This document shows, one piece after another, positions 16,696 through 25,529 of a stretch of DNA of 64,000 bases; position 1 is the first letter of the stretch; each line of letters opens with the position of its first letter. The notes beneath the pieces were generated by a model. It was not told the origin of the DNA and searched no databases. It saw nothing but the letters and a program-made list of their open reading frames with translations. Source of the DNA: JAAXPZ01 sp965215705 (GTDB lineage: Bacteria > Campylobacterota > Campylobacteria > Campylobacterales > Sulfurovaceae); NCBI GenBank assembly GCA_965215705.1, contig CBDCEE010000008.1, forward strand, positions 62,001 to 126,000. The letters are read 5' to 3'. The position numbers were made by a program, and so were the translations under genes.

Positions 16696-17647
16696 AGATA
16701 CGCGCTTCTTCGCGGCGCTGTAACTGCACCCACTTCTCATCTATTTCTTTCTGAATTCGATCGATCACATGACGGTTTTCTGGCTTAAAGAGATGTTTGT
16801 ATCTTCCCTGAGCTCCAAGATAATCTTCCACCTTGACAATATTTTTTGGTCTATAGAGGATATTAAGCTCATGACCACCAATAATTTCATAGATTGGGAA
16901 CATCAATGAATCTGTTGCCAGATCAGTGACATGGATCGTATCTTTGGGGTTGAATCTCCACTCAGTGGTACAAGCCGATACCGTGTTGATAAAACATGGT
17001 CCTTCTGTCTCCAGAGCCTTCTGAAATCCTTTTGCCATAATCTTCCACTTGTTGGGAGCCAACTGTGCAACATAAGGTGCACCATGGGCTGCCATAATCG
17101 CAACAAGGTCTTTTTTCTTCTGTTTTTTACCGTAAGAGTGCGATCCCGCCTGCGCAGTAGAGGTATGTGCGCCAACCGGAGTCGCAGAAGAACGCTGTCC
17201 TCCAGTATTGGCATAGTTCTCATTATCCAGGCAGATATAGGTAAAATCATGCCCACGCTCTACAGCGCCTGAAAGCCATTGAAAACCAATATCATAGGTA
17301 GAACCGTCTCCGCCAAATGCCACGAACTTGACCGGAGCATCCGGATCTTTGAGTGTCCCTTTTCGTTTGCGCGCTTTATACATTGCTTCTGCACCGGTTA
17401 CTGCTGTAGCTGCATTCTCAAAGCCAATATGAATCCATGAAGTATCCCACGATGTATAGGGATACACTGCAGTAGAGACCTCCAGACAACCTGTATTGGA
17501 AGCCAGTACTAGGTTATCATCGGTACAGTTCATCAGCTCTCTGACAATCATCGAGTGGGCACAGCCGGGACAGAGAAGGTGCGCCCCTTCAAATCTTTCA
17601 TTATTGGTTGAAAACTCTTTTAGGTTTTTGATTGATGTAATTGCCAT
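16694..17647 (-). CDS. porB: pyruvate:ferredoxin oxidoreductase, beta subunit (TPP-binding)
   Basis: A 317-residue thiamine-diphosphate subunit. HLLCPGCAHSMIVREL and NTGCLEVSTAVYP carry cluster-type cysteines, the TPP motif is FGGDGSTYDIGFQWLSGAVERG with NENYANTGGQ downstream, and the C-terminus (RPKNIVKVEDYLGAQGRY) fits pyruvate rather than 2-oxoglutarate oxidoreductases. It decarboxylates pyruvate or, with reduced ferredoxin, makes it from acetyl-CoA and CO2. It is the last gene of porCDAB, 3 nt after porA. The length is close to Helicobacter PorB and longer than OorB (about 270). Confidence 0.92.
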   Translation of the reverse strand: MAITSIKNLKEFSTNNERFEGAHLLCPGCAHSMIVRELMNCTDDNLVLASNTGCLEVSTAVYPYTSWDTSWIHIGFENAATAVTGAEAMYKARKRKGTLKDPDAPVKFVAFGGDGSTYDIGFQWLSGAVERGHDFTYICLDNENYANTGGQRSSATPVGAHTSTAQAGSHSYGKKQKKKDLVAIMAAHGAPYVAQLAPNKWKIMAKGFQKALETEGPCFINTVSACTTEWRFNPKDTIHVTDLATDSLMFPIYEIIGGHELNILYRPKNIVKVEDYLGAQGRYKHLFKPENRHVIDRIQKEIDEKWVQLQRREEARI

Positions 17648-17650
17648 CTC

Positions 17651-18892
17651 TTAGCTCCTTCTTGTCTCGAAAAATCCAAGTTTCGGACCTCTCAGGCCCG
17701 AGAACTGCTGAATATTTGTGGTAATGTGTCCGGCATCTGCATGCGCCTTCTGCTCTCTCATAATTCTTTTTGCCTCATCCACAGCAAAGTCTCTGCCACC
17801 CAAACCATAGATATAGTTGGTCATAAGTGGTCTTGTACTGGTACTATATGCTGCAGCTGATATCTCATTAAAGAGTGCACCCATAGCACCTCCCGGAGAA
17901 GATTTGTCCATGCAGCAAAGTGCTTTGACAGGTGAGCTGTCTATCACATCTCTGACAAGATCATAAGGGAAAGGACGGAAACATCTTGGTGAGATGATGC
18001 CTACTTTGATTCCCTCCTCTTCTCTCAGCTGTTTCGCTGCCAGTACGGCTGTTTCTACAGAAGATCCCAGAAGTACCAATGCCACTTCTGCATCTTCCAT
18101 CATATAGCTCTCTACTCTTTTATACTCTCTTCCGCTCAATGCTTTAAACTCAGCAAATACTTCATTGATCACTGAACGTGAATCCATGAGTGCCTTGTGC
18201 TGCTTCGCTTTGTGCTCAAAGTGCCAATCTTCTTCTGTCTGTGCACCATGGGTAACTGGTCGTGAAAAGTCCAACATCTCATCTACAGGCTTATAGTCTC
18301 CTACAAACTTATAGGCAACAGCATCCTTGAGTGGATAGACATTTTGCGCTTTATGTGACGTGGTAAATCCATCCTGGTGCATCATCACAGGGAGTCTGAC
18401 AGCATGATTCTCACCGATTTTGAAGGCACACAGAGCCAAGTCATACGCTTCTTGTGCATTAAAGGCATCGATCTGTATCCAACCAGAGTCACGCCCCATA
18501 TACATATCTGCATGGTCACCACGTACGTTCAATGGAGATGCCAATGCTCTGTTGACTACAGTCAATACAATGGGTAGTCTCATACCAGATGCCTGATAAA
18601 GCACCTCAGCCATCAACGCAAATCCCTGAGAAGAAGTAGCTGTCGCCACTCTTCCTCCTGCTGCTGCTGCACCGACACAGCCTGACATCGCTGCATGTTC
18701 AGACTCTACCATTACAAACTCACCATCAATATATCCGTTGGCTACATAAGCGCCATACCCTTCAACGATCGGGGTAGAAGGAGTAATAGGATATGCTGCA
18801 ACCACATCGATCTGAGCCTGTCTTAGTGCTTGAGAAGTAGCATAATTACCATCCCAAACCTCTACTTCATTCAATTCAAATTCTTTTGCCAT
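17651..18892 (-). CDS. porA: pyruvate:ferredoxin oxidoreductase, alpha subunit
   Basis: A 413-residue protein with the pyrimidine-binding/domain I pattern AAYPITPSTPIVEGYG, VESEHAAMSGCVGAAAAGGR and ATATSSQGFALM, and the transketolase C-like segment GIISPRCFRPFPYDLV. The HGDHADMYMGRDSGWIQI-like block (VRGDHADMYMGRDSG) is typical of PorA. Length and sequence match Helicobacter-type PorA (about 407 residues) and not OorA (about 375). It works with PorB, PorC and PorD as pyruvate synthase in autotrophic growth. It begins 11 nt after porD. Confidence 0.93.
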   Translation of the reverse strand: MAKEFELNEVEVWDGNYATSQALRQAQIDVVAAYPITPSTPIVEGYGAYVANGYIDGEFVMVESEHAAMSGCVGAAAAGGRVATATSSQGFALMAEVLYQASGMRLPIVLTVVNRALASPLNVRGDHADMYMGRDSGWIQIDAFNAQEAYDLALCAFKIGENHAVRLPVMMHQDGFTTSHKAQNVYPLKDAVAYKFVGDYKPVDEMLDFSRPVTHGAQTEEDWHFEHKAKQHKALMDSRSVINEVFAEFKALSGREYKRVESYMMEDAEVALVLLGSSVETAVLAAKQLREEEGIKVGIISPRCFRPFPYDLVRDVIDSSPVKALCCMDKSSPGGAMGALFNEISAAAYSTSTRPLMTNYIYGLGGRDFAVDEAKRIMREQKAHADAGHITTNIQQFSGLRGPKLGFFETRRS

Positions 18893-18903
18893 AAATAGTC
18901 CTT

Positions 18904-19353
18904 TTACTTCTCTTTTTTCTTTTTCTCTGGCCAGTTGCCCAGTGCCGCATCATTCTCTATTGCTTCAGAGAACATCAAGAGCGATTTTGGATTAGTAGGG
19001 CAAACCTCTACACAAACGCCACATCCTTTGCAGTGATCATAATCGATTCCCAACATTTGCTTATCCCTAGAGATAATCGAAACATCTGGGCACCATACCC
19101 AGCAGTTCTGACAATCAATACAGATATCTCTGTTATACACTGGCTTCACCACTCTCCATGATGCAACCGTTGCCGTATAAGAGCTAAAATCTGTGTAGTC
19201 TCTCTCTTCTGGTCTGATAAATGCAGCACCCTTGGTCTCACCTTCAAATGAGTGCAACGCTACTCCCCGTGTCACCTCATCCCAACCTACTTTCTCTTCG
19301 GCACCTAACTCTCTTATTCCTCTTTTATCTGTGGATAATACACCTCTACTCAT
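18904..19353 (-). CDS. porD: pyruvate:ferredoxin oxidoreductase, delta (ferredoxin-like) subunit
   Basis: A 149-residue protein. The C-terminal half holds two [4Fe-4S] motifs, CIDCQNCWVWCP and CKGCGVCVEVCPTNPKS, as in bacterial ferredoxins. The N-terminal 75 residues form the extension found in campylobacterotan PorD. It passes electrons between the TPP site and free ferredoxin or flavodoxin. The end is strongly lysine-rich (EKKKKEK). It is the second gene of the operon, 12 nt after porC. Confidence 0.93.
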   Translation of the reverse strand: MSRGVLSTDKRGIRELGAEEKVGWDEVTRGVALHSFEGETKGAAFIRPEERDYTDFSSYTATVASWRVVKPVYNRDICIDCQNCWVWCPDVSIISRDKQMLGIDYDHCKGCGVCVEVCPTNPKSLLMFSEAIENDAALGNWPEKKKKEK

Positions 19354-19365
19354 GACTCTCTCCTT

Positions 19366-19929
19366 CTACTTTACTTCGTTGTAAGCTCTGGTAATCGCTT
19401 CCATATTGGCATCAATGATCTTTTGTGGAAATTTTGCCAGCACTTTTTTCATGTTATCCAGGAAGAAGTCAAGCTCATACATTTGTGAAACCTTCATAAA
19501 GGCACCCAAGACTGGCGTATTTGGCATAGATCTACCTATCGTATCTAGGGAGATTTGAATACAATCTACTACAAAGGTCCTCTCTGCTTTGTCTTGCAAG
19601 GCAGGGATTTGGGCGATGAGTTCTTCTTTGGATAGGTGTGTCGTGATAATATACTGTGTATGCGGCTTATCATTTTTCGTAATATCATCCGTAAATGCCA
19701 ACGCAGGATCGATCACAAAAACAAAATCCGGATACATCTTTGTCTCCTGATTGGTGATAGGCTCATCGTCTATTCTATTATAAGCATTCATAGCTGCACC
19801 ACGCTTTGCCGAACCATACAGTGCATAGGCCTGTACCTGCTTCCCTGTAGTTGCGACAACCGTACCTAAACCTTTTGCACCGGTTACAGCACCTTGACCC
19901 GCACGAGAGTGCCATCTTATTTCTACCAT
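19366..19929 (-). CDS. porC: pyruvate:ferredoxin oxidoreductase, gamma subunit
   Basis: A 187-residue gamma subunit beginning MVEIRWHSRAGQGAVTGAKG, the standard start of this family, with KRGAAMNAYNRID in the middle. The ATG at 19929 has AAGGAGAAAAT directly upstream; a longer in-frame reading has no family similarity. It is the first gene of porCDAB, the order known from Helicobacter. The domain binds CoA-related parts in multi-subunit oxidoreductases. Confidence 0.92.
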   Translation of the reverse strand: MVEIRWHSRAGQGAVTGAKGLGTVVATTGKQVQAYALYGSAKRGAAMNAYNRIDDEPITNQETKMYPDFVFVIDPALAFTDDITKNDKPHTQYIITTHLSKEELIAQIPALQDKAERTFVVDCIQISLDTIGRSMPNTPVLGAFMKVSQMYELDFFLDNMKKVLAKFPQKIIDANMEAITRAYNEVK

Positions 19930-20020
19930 ATTTTCTCCTTGATAGGTTGTGTCAATTATGAGGTATTGTAATCTCAGCACTCTTAAGGGAGGTTGAAATA
20001 ACACTATTTTTAAGCTACTA

Positions 20021-20670
20021 CTATTTCTTTGCTATGAATTGTATCGCCTCGTAGGCATTTTGATAGATTTTATTGCTACATTTCATCAATAATTCTTCTG
20101 ATCCATACCCACATAAAACAGCGATGCTTTCGATATTTGCTCTCATGGCTGACTCCATATCCATACAGGTGTCCCCTATCATCCAAATACCAGATGTCAC
20201 CTTTGGTAACTGCAGAAGTGCTTTTTCGATCGGTTCGGGATTAGGTTTGGGATAGGTCACATGCTCTCTGCCCACCAGAACATCAAAATAATGCATCAGA
20301 CCCATATGCTCTAAAAGCTCTATAGAATAGAACCCTGTTTTTGTAGTTACCACTCCCAGATATGCCTTTTCATACGCTAAACTTATCGCCTCTCTCGCAT
20401 AGGGTAGCAATCTTGTCTTAGCAGTATGTATCGCTCTATATTGTTGCCTGTATACTTGAATATACTTTTCAATATCTTCATTCTCTACACCTAATAAAGT
20501 AAACATTGTATCCAGAGGATATCCTATGCCTGCTTTGATCTGTGTAGCCTCTGGCACTTTGCCGCCACATACGTCAAATGCTACAGTAAAGCTCTCTAGT
20601 ATTGCCTCCGTAGAATCAATCAACGTGCCGTCCAGGTCAAAGAGTATGATTTTATCTTTTTTTCTATCAT
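20021..20670 (-). pseudogene. HAD-family phosphatase, start out of frame at an A7 tract
   Basis: The main frame encodes a phosphoglycolate-phosphatase-like HAD hydrolase of about 210 residues, with motif II VTTKTG, YPKPNPEP and motif III IGDTCMDMESA. The catalytic motif FDLDGTLID is encoded upstream of the first TTG (20623), but no ATG, GTG or TTG lies in frame before it. An ATG at 20668-20670 is in another frame, separated by a run of seven A (minus strand). With eight A it would read MIEKKDKIILFDLDGTLID, a perfect start. It is therefore a recent frameshift, a slippage-controlled gene, or a sequence error. It lies 91 nt upstream of porC on the same strand. Substrate unknown. Confidence 0.7.
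20657..20663 (-). repeat. A7 homopolymer at the HAD gene start
   Basis: Seven T on the plus strand (seven A in the coding sense) lie between the only plausible ATG and the catalytic motif. One more A would put both in the same frame. Confidence 0.6.
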
Positions 20671-20953
20671 AGGAAAATTTGGATAGAATTTTTTAGAGGT
20701 GAAATTGCATTTTTCATGGAGGGATTGTAACAACTAAAGCATAAAAGTTCTATCCAGCATAAAAGCATACTATAAGTATAAGCTCATCATATAGTATGAA
20801 TTACTCTGGATAATATATATGAATCTCTTCAGTTAAATTGAATAAAATAGTAACACTATTACAAAAATTTATAATAGTACATCATAGTTTTTAAATTGTA
20901 TTTAAACTACATTTCCCTAGAATAAAGGATAAAATCAACAAAAAAGGATAACC
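20671..20953. promoter_or_regulatory. AT-rich divergent region between HAD gene and sqr
   Basis: About 280 bases, very AT-rich. It should carry the sqr promoter; GGATAAAAT near 20926-20934 resembles a -10 region, and AAAGGATAACC just before 20954 provides the sqr ribosome site. No ORF or RNA gene is seen. Confidence 0.4.
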
Positions 20954-22423
20954 ATGGCAAGAGTAGTAATCATGGGTGGTGGTGTTTCAGGACACACTGC
21001 AGCTTCATTTCTGAGTAAATGGCTCAAAGGAAAACATGAAGTAGTAGTGGTCACCCCCAACTCATTATGGAACTGGATTCCCTCCAATATCTTCGTAGGT
21101 GTAGGTGAAATGACCAAGAAAGATGTCACTTTCGCACTAGCCCCTGTCTATGCAAAAGCAGGTATCGACTATCGGCAAGCAAAAGCAGTCTCTGTGCATC
21201 CAGAGGGTAAGGCTGATAGCGATGATGCCTTTATCACTATAGAGTATACAGGACAGGACAAAGAGGGTCAGAGCGAAGAGCTCACCTATGACTACCTCAT
21301 CAACGCTACTGGCCCCAAGCTCAACTTTGATGCCACACCAGGTTTAGGTAATGGCAAAGGTGATCTGGGCGAGCATACAGTCTCTGTCTGTACAGCCGAC
21401 CATGCGATCCATGCTTCCCAAGAACTTAAAGCAGTTGTTGAGGAGATGAAAGCAGGAGCACACAAGAAATTTCTCGTCGGTCTAGGACATGGTATGTGTA
21501 CCTGTCAGGGAGCAGCATTTGAATATATCTTCAATATTGAGCATGAGCTCAAGAAGCAGAAGGTCAGAGACAAAGCGACCATTACCTATATCACCAATGA
21601 ATATGAGCTTGGAGACTTCGGTGTAGGTGGTATGCATATCAAGGCAGGCGGCTATGTCACCAGCGGAAAGGTATTTGCTGAGTCTCTCTATGTAGAGAGA
21701 GGAGTAAGATGGATCAAGAGAGTCCATGTCAACAAAGTAGAAGCAGATAAAGTGCATTACGAAAGACTCGATGGTACAATGGGCGAAGAGACCTATGACT
21801 TCGCTATGCTTATCCCACCATTTGCAGGTGTCGGACTCACCGCCATCGATAAAAATGGTGAAGACATGAGTAGCACGATCTTCGCACCTAATACCATGAT
21901 GAAAGTTGATGCAGACTATAGTGGTAAGCCCTTTGATGAATGGGCACCAAGTGACTGGCCAAGCACACTGCAAAACCCAACCTACAGCAATATGTTTGCG
22001 GTAGGTATTGCATTTGCACCACCACACTTCATCTCCAAGCCAATGCAATCACCTAATGGAACACCCATCAACCCCACACCACCGCGTACAGGTATGCCTT
22101 CAGCGATGATGGGAAAAGCAGTTGCTGCCTCTATCAGAGATATGATCAACGGTGTTTCTGTTGAGCCTACCCATACAGCATGTATGTCAGAAATGGGTGC
22201 TGCTTGTGTAGCAAGTGCAGGAAAAAGCTTCCTTAATGGTAGTGCAGTCTCTATGACAATGTATCCGGTCGTACCTGACTATGACAAGTATGAGTTTGGT
22301 AGAGATCTGAACGGTACCTTTGGTACGATTGGACTAGCAGGGCACTGGGTCAAGATTCTCTTGCACCATGGTTTCCTCTGGAAAGCCAAGATGAAGCCAG
22401 GCTGGACATTAATCCCTGAATAA
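20954..22423 (+). CDS. sqr: sulfide:quinone oxidoreductase
   Basis: A 489-residue flavoprotein of the SQR/flavocytochrome c family. The FAD motif VVIMGGGVSGHTAASFL starts at residue 4, LINATGPKLN follows, and cysteines occur in VSVCTADHA, GMCTCQG and HTACMSEMGAACV. The NPTYSNMFAVGIAF and GMPSAMMGKAVAASI blocks near the C-terminus hold FAD contacts, and the last 30 residues (WVKILLHHGFLWKAKMKPGW) are the amphipathic membrane-binding tail. It oxidises sulfide at the membrane and reduces quinone. It is longer than the common type I enzyme and belongs to one of the longer SQR types, which I cannot fix without alignment. A 50-residue ORF follows in the same transcript. Confidence 0.85.
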   Translation: MARVVIMGGGVSGHTAASFLSKWLKGKHEVVVVTPNSLWNWIPSNIFVGVGEMTKKDVTFALAPVYAKAGIDYRQAKAVSVHPEGKADSDDAFITIEYTGQDKEGQSEELTYDYLINATGPKLNFDATPGLGNGKGDLGEHTVSVCTADHAIHASQELKAVVEEMKAGAHKKFLVGLGHGMCTCQGAAFEYIFNIEHELKKQKVRDKATITYITNEYELGDFGVGGMHIKAGGYVTSGKVFAESLYVERGVRWIKRVHVNKVEADKVHYERLDGTMGEETYDFAMLIPPFAGVGLTAIDKNGEDMSSTIFAPNTMMKVDADYSGKPFDEWAPSDWPSTLQNPTYSNMFAVGIAFAPPHFISKPMQSPNGTPINPTPPRTGMPSAMMGKAVAASIRDMINGVSVEPTHTACMSEMGAACVASAGKSFLNGSAVSMTMYPVVPDYDKYEFGRDLNGTFGTIGLAGHWVKILLHHGFLWKAKMKPGWTLIPE

Positions 22424-22461
22424 TAAATAGAAACAGATAAAAAATATAATAAGGAGAAACT

Positions 22462-22614
22462 ATGAGACATATCGAACAATATGAGCAGAGCGGTTATACA
22501 CCAGTACCTGGGAAATTTACACTCTTTTTGAGAAGATGTATCCTCTGGCAGATTGTCCAATTTGCTTGGATCAACCTCAAAATGACAGTACTGATCGTCA
22601 AATCTCACCACTAA
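22462..22614 (+). CDS. 50-residue protein downstream of sqr, possible membrane partner
   Basis: A short ORF with a strong ribosome site (AAGGAGAAAC) 38 nt after the sqr stop codon. The product begins MRHIEQYEQSGYTPVPGKFT, then has a basic turn (LRRC) and a hydrophobic/amphipathic helix (ILWQIVQFAWINLKMTVLIV) and ends KSHH. It could sit at the membrane next to SQR. It matches no family I know. It is followed by a hairpin, so sqr and this ORF look like a complete two-gene transcript. Confidence 0.6.
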   Translation: MRHIEQYEQSGYTPVPGKFTLFLRRCILWQIVQFAWINLKMTVLIVKSHH

Positions 22615-22625
22615 GAGAAAGCACT

Positions 22626-22649
22626 GCAGGGTCAGTTTACCGACCCTGC
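22626..22649 (+). terminator. hairpin ending the sqr transcript
   Basis: GCAGGGTC and GACCCTGC make a perfect 8-bp GC-rich stem with an 8-nt loop, 11 nt after the small ORF. Only a weak T-rich stretch follows. Confidence 0.55.
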
Positions 22650-22697
22650 TGATCACTACTTTCCTCTATCCAAATCTTTCTATCAATGTAATTAGAC

Positions 22698-22703
22698 TAT
22701 AAT
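22698..22703 (+). promoter_or_regulatory. -10 box (TATAAT) 6 nt before the NtrC-like gene
   Basis: TATAAT, then TCCTCT, then the ATG at 22710. This gives a predicted leaderless transcript. Confidence 0.5.
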
Positions 22704-22709
22704 TCCTCT

Positions 22710-23450
22710 ATGAAACCTGTTCAATTTTTAAGCAACTCTCTACAAGTAGAACAGATCATCAAAGGGCTTACCCTTACCAAATCCTTGATGGTCACTTCCA
22801 TACTCATCGGAGAACCCTATACGGGGAAAAAAAGTCTGGTAGAGAGTATCTTCCAAAAATCTATCTTTATCGACGGACACAACCAAAATACACTGATACA
22901 TGCACTACAAACCCATGAAGAGATCATTATTTATAATTTTGAGGCGATCGCCGAAAGTCTCTCTCGATATGACTTTAGTAACAAACGTATCATTGCTATC
23001 ACAAACGATCCTTTCTGCACAAGTGCTATAGAAGAGAAGTTTGCCTTCATCTATCGTATGCCATCACTGAGGGAGAGGAGTGAAGATATTCCTCTGCTGA
23101 CCAAACATTTCTGCGATATGATCCGCGAAGAGCTCATGATCACATCTGAATGCTCAGTAGATCAGGCTCACTTGGATCTCTCAGAAAATATCAAATCACT
23201 CAAAGCCTCACTCTACCGACAGCTGGTCACGGCAGACCTTAGTCAGGATGCACTTGAAAAATTACTCTATGCGTATCTCTATCCTCGCTTGGAAGGCAAA
23301 AATGCCTACAGAGAGCATCTGGAGCTTTTCGAACGTCCCCTGATCCAGGCAGGTTTGGCAAAATATAGATCCCAACTCAAACTCTCCTCTGTACTTGGGC
23401 TCAACCGAAACACTCTGAGAAAGAAAATCTATGAACACGATCTCGACTGA
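22710..23450 (+). CDS. degenerate NtrC-like (sigma-54 activator-type) regulator
   Basis: A 246-residue protein with the order of an enhancer-binding protein but much shortened. A Walker A-like loop GEPYTGKKS (about 34-42) and the segment PSLRERSEDIPLLTKHF (about 125-140), typical of NtrC ATPase domains, are followed by a C-terminal Fis-type helix-turn-helix (LSSVLGLNRNTLRKKI). The receiver domain, the GAFTGA loop that contacts sigma-54 and a clear Walker B Asp pair are missing. It may therefore bind DNA without activating by ATP hydrolysis. It overlaps the next gene by 20 nt and stands upstream of amtB-glnK, so a role in nitrogen control is likely by context. Confidence 0.65.
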   Translation: MKPVQFLSNSLQVEQIIKGLTLTKSLMVTSILIGEPYTGKKSLVESIFQKSIFIDGHNQNTLIHALQTHEEIIIYNFEAIAESLSRYDFSNKRIIAITNDPFCTSAIEEKFAFIYRMPSLRERSEDIPLLTKHFCDMIREELMITSECSVDQAHLDLSENIKSLKASLYRQLVTADLSQDALEKLLYAYLYPRLEGKNAYREHLELFERPLIQAGLAKYRSQLKLSSVLGLNRNTLRKKIYEHDLD

Positions 23451-24135
23451 TTTCAAATTTTTTATCGAGAATGATATCAATCCCTTTATTCTCTTTTCCA
23501 ATGAGGGAGCCATTCTTTATCTCAATAAGAGTGCCGAATTCCTCATGGGGATCGATACCCAGAAGGAGATATTTGATCTGGCTCTTGCACATGCACCACA
23601 AAGCTTCGGGCACCGGGTAGCATTGATGGAGCTCTCCTTCTCCTCCTATGAGTTTTATGGTCTCAATACACTCTATAATAACGATCAGGAGATAGGGATC
23701 CAACTCTATACCCGACCCAGACCCAAAATTGTCCATGAAGAGACCTTGGAGGGCTATAGCCTGACCGACATTAACCTCTTACTTCAAGCCAATATCGAAC
23801 TCTTCAATATACAGTATACAGGGAAGCTCTCCCTCATGACTGACTATACGATGCCGGAGATTCAACTTCATCAAAACAGTTTTTCACTGCTTTTGAGAAA
23901 GATATTTTCACAGTTCCAGCATGCTAGCCGTTTGGAGATCACGCTCACGATCAAAATAGGTTCCAAGATCATTATTGGGGACAAGAGATACCCCATCATT
24001 TCCCTCAAACTGACCGCTGACTGTAGAGAAGATGCGACCGATAAAGCGATCAAAGAGATCGCTTTATCCAACCATGTGGATACACGCTTTGGTCAGGAGA
24101 GTATGCTTCTGGAAATACCAGCAATATCCTCATAG
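23431..24135 (+). CDS. PAS-domain protein, NtrB-like with degenerate kinase region
   Basis: A 234-residue soluble protein. Residues 10-60 (FFIENDINPFILFSNEGAILYLNKSAEFLMG) form a PAS-domain start as in NtrB. The remainder resembles a histidine kinase dimerisation and ATPase region in position and in a few patterns (LHQNSFSLLLRKIFSQF where an N box would be), but there is no phospho-accepting His motif and no glycine-rich G boxes. It starts inside the end of the NtrC-like gene, so the two are translated together. By context it would sense nitrogen or redox state for amtB-glnK. The function is not established. Confidence 0.55.
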   Translation: MNTISTDFKFFIENDINPFILFSNEGAILYLNKSAEFLMGIDTQKEIFDLALAHAPQSFGHRVALMELSFSSYEFYGLNTLYNNDQEIGIQLYTRPRPKIVHEETLEGYSLTDINLLLQANIELFNIQYTGKLSLMTDYTMPEIQLHQNSFSLLLRKIFSQFQHASRLEITLTIKIGSKIIIGDKRYPIISLKLTADCREDATDKAIKEIALSNHVDTRFGQESMLLEIPAISS

Positions 24136-24237
24136 TAAGAAGGTATCTCCAAAACTGCCTATTTTTTATACAGTAAACTATTTCACAAAACATCTGTATC
24201 AGGTATACTTTCTCATATTTTAAAACAAGGAAAATCT

Positions 24238-25500
24238 ATGAAGAACAGATTTCTAGCACTTATCGCGATGTTGGCACTGCCTGTCATCGCCTCAGCAGAA
24301 GACACACTAAGCGGTGGTGACACAGCATGGATGCTTGTAGCTACAGCATTCGTTATGCTGATGACACCAGCAGGATTGGCACTATTTTATGGTGGTATGA
24401 CACGAAGCAAAAACGTACTTAACACCATGGGAATGAGCCTCATCGCCTATGCGGTTGGTACATTGGTATGGGTAGTGGCAGGATACTCTATCGCTTTTGG
24501 TAGTGGTGACTTTATCGGTACGGGTAAGATCCTACTTACTGGGATCACAGACAAATCACTTACAGGTACGATCCCAGAGCTTCTCTTTGTAGCCTTTCAG
24601 GGTACGTTTGCAGCGATCGCTGTAGCCATCGCCAGCGGTTCTATGATCGAGAGAGTCAAATTCTCTACATTTACCATCTTTGCCGCTCTCTGGATTCTCG
24701 TCGTCTATGCACCAATCACGCACTGGGCATGGGGTGGTGGTGAAACATTGAACTTCGGAGAGATGGACTTCGCAGGTGGTACCGTCGTACATATCAATGC
24801 CGGTGTTGCTGGTTTTGTTGTAGCGATGATCCTCGGGCGTAGAAAAGACTATGGTAGAGCAGCGCTCAAGCCTTTCTCTCCAGTCTATGCCGTACTTGGT
24901 GCTGCACTTCTCTGGTTTGGTTGGTTCGGATTTAATGCCGGTTCAGAAGTAGCAGCAGACGGTATTGCAGGTAACGCATTCCTCATCACCAATGTGGCAG
25001 CGGCACTGGGTGTTATAGGTTGGTTGATCGCTGAGTATATTATCTACAAAACACCTACACTCATCGGTGGTGCCTCTGGTGCAGTTGCTGGTCTGGTTGC
25101 GATCACTCCAGCTTCCGGTTCAGCAGGTGTGACAGGTGCGATCATCATTGGTCTTGTGGGTGGTATCGTAGGATTTATCGGTGTCTCCAAGCTCAAAAAG
25201 CTCTTCAAAGTAGATGACAGTCTGGATGCTTTCTGGGTACACGGTCTGGTCGGTATCTGGGGTAGTATCGCTACAGCGATCTTCATCGCACCTTACCTTA
25301 TGGCAGATGACTACAACATGGGTACTCAAATCATATCCCAGCTCAAAGCCATTGGCTTGACTATAGCATACAGTGCCGTAGCTACCGCAGTAGTCTACTT
25401 CATTGCCAGTATGCTTACAGGTGGTGGTAGAGTCGATGAAGAAACTGAGCTTATCGGTCTGGATGAGAAAATACACGGAGAAAAGGCTATGAACCTCTAA
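24238..25500 (+). CDS. amtB: ammonium transporter
   Basis: A 420-residue Amt protein with a signal peptide (cleavage near ASAE-D, residue 21) and about eleven membrane helices. Characteristic blocks are MTPAGLALFYGGMTRSKN, the GTFAAIAVAIASGSMIERVKF region, HWAWGG with the first pore residues, DFAGGTVVHINAG and FWVHGLVGIWG. It moves ammonium across the inner membrane. It is followed after 29 nt by glnK, the usual partner that blocks the channel when nitrogen is plentiful. AAGGAAAA precedes the ATG. Confidence 0.96.
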   Translation: MKNRFLALIAMLALPVIASAEDTLSGGDTAWMLVATAFVMLMTPAGLALFYGGMTRSKNVLNTMGMSLIAYAVGTLVWVVAGYSIAFGSGDFIGTGKILLTGITDKSLTGTIPELLFVAFQGTFAAIAVAIASGSMIERVKFSTFTIFAALWILVVYAPITHWAWGGGETLNFGEMDFAGGTVVHINAGVAGFVVAMILGRRKDYGRAALKPFSPVYAVLGAALLWFGWFGFNAGSEVAADGIAGNAFLITNVAAALGVIGWLIAEYIIYKTPTLIGGASGAVAGLVAITPASGSAGVTGAIIIGLVGGIVGFIGVSKLKKLFKVDDSLDAFWVHGLVGIWGSIATAIFIAPYLMADDYNMGTQIISQLKAIGLTIAYSAVATAVVYFIASMLTGGGRVDEETELIGLDEKIHGEKAMNL

Positions 25501-25529
25501 GGTTCACCTCTCACACATAAAGGAACAGC

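Noticed and set aside
16694..20004. 2-oxoglutarate:ferredoxin oxidoreductase (oorDABC) instead of porCDAB
   Set aside because: Gene order gamma-delta-alpha-beta, the lengths of PorA (413) and PorB (317), and the PorB C-terminus fit the Helicobacter pyruvate enzyme.
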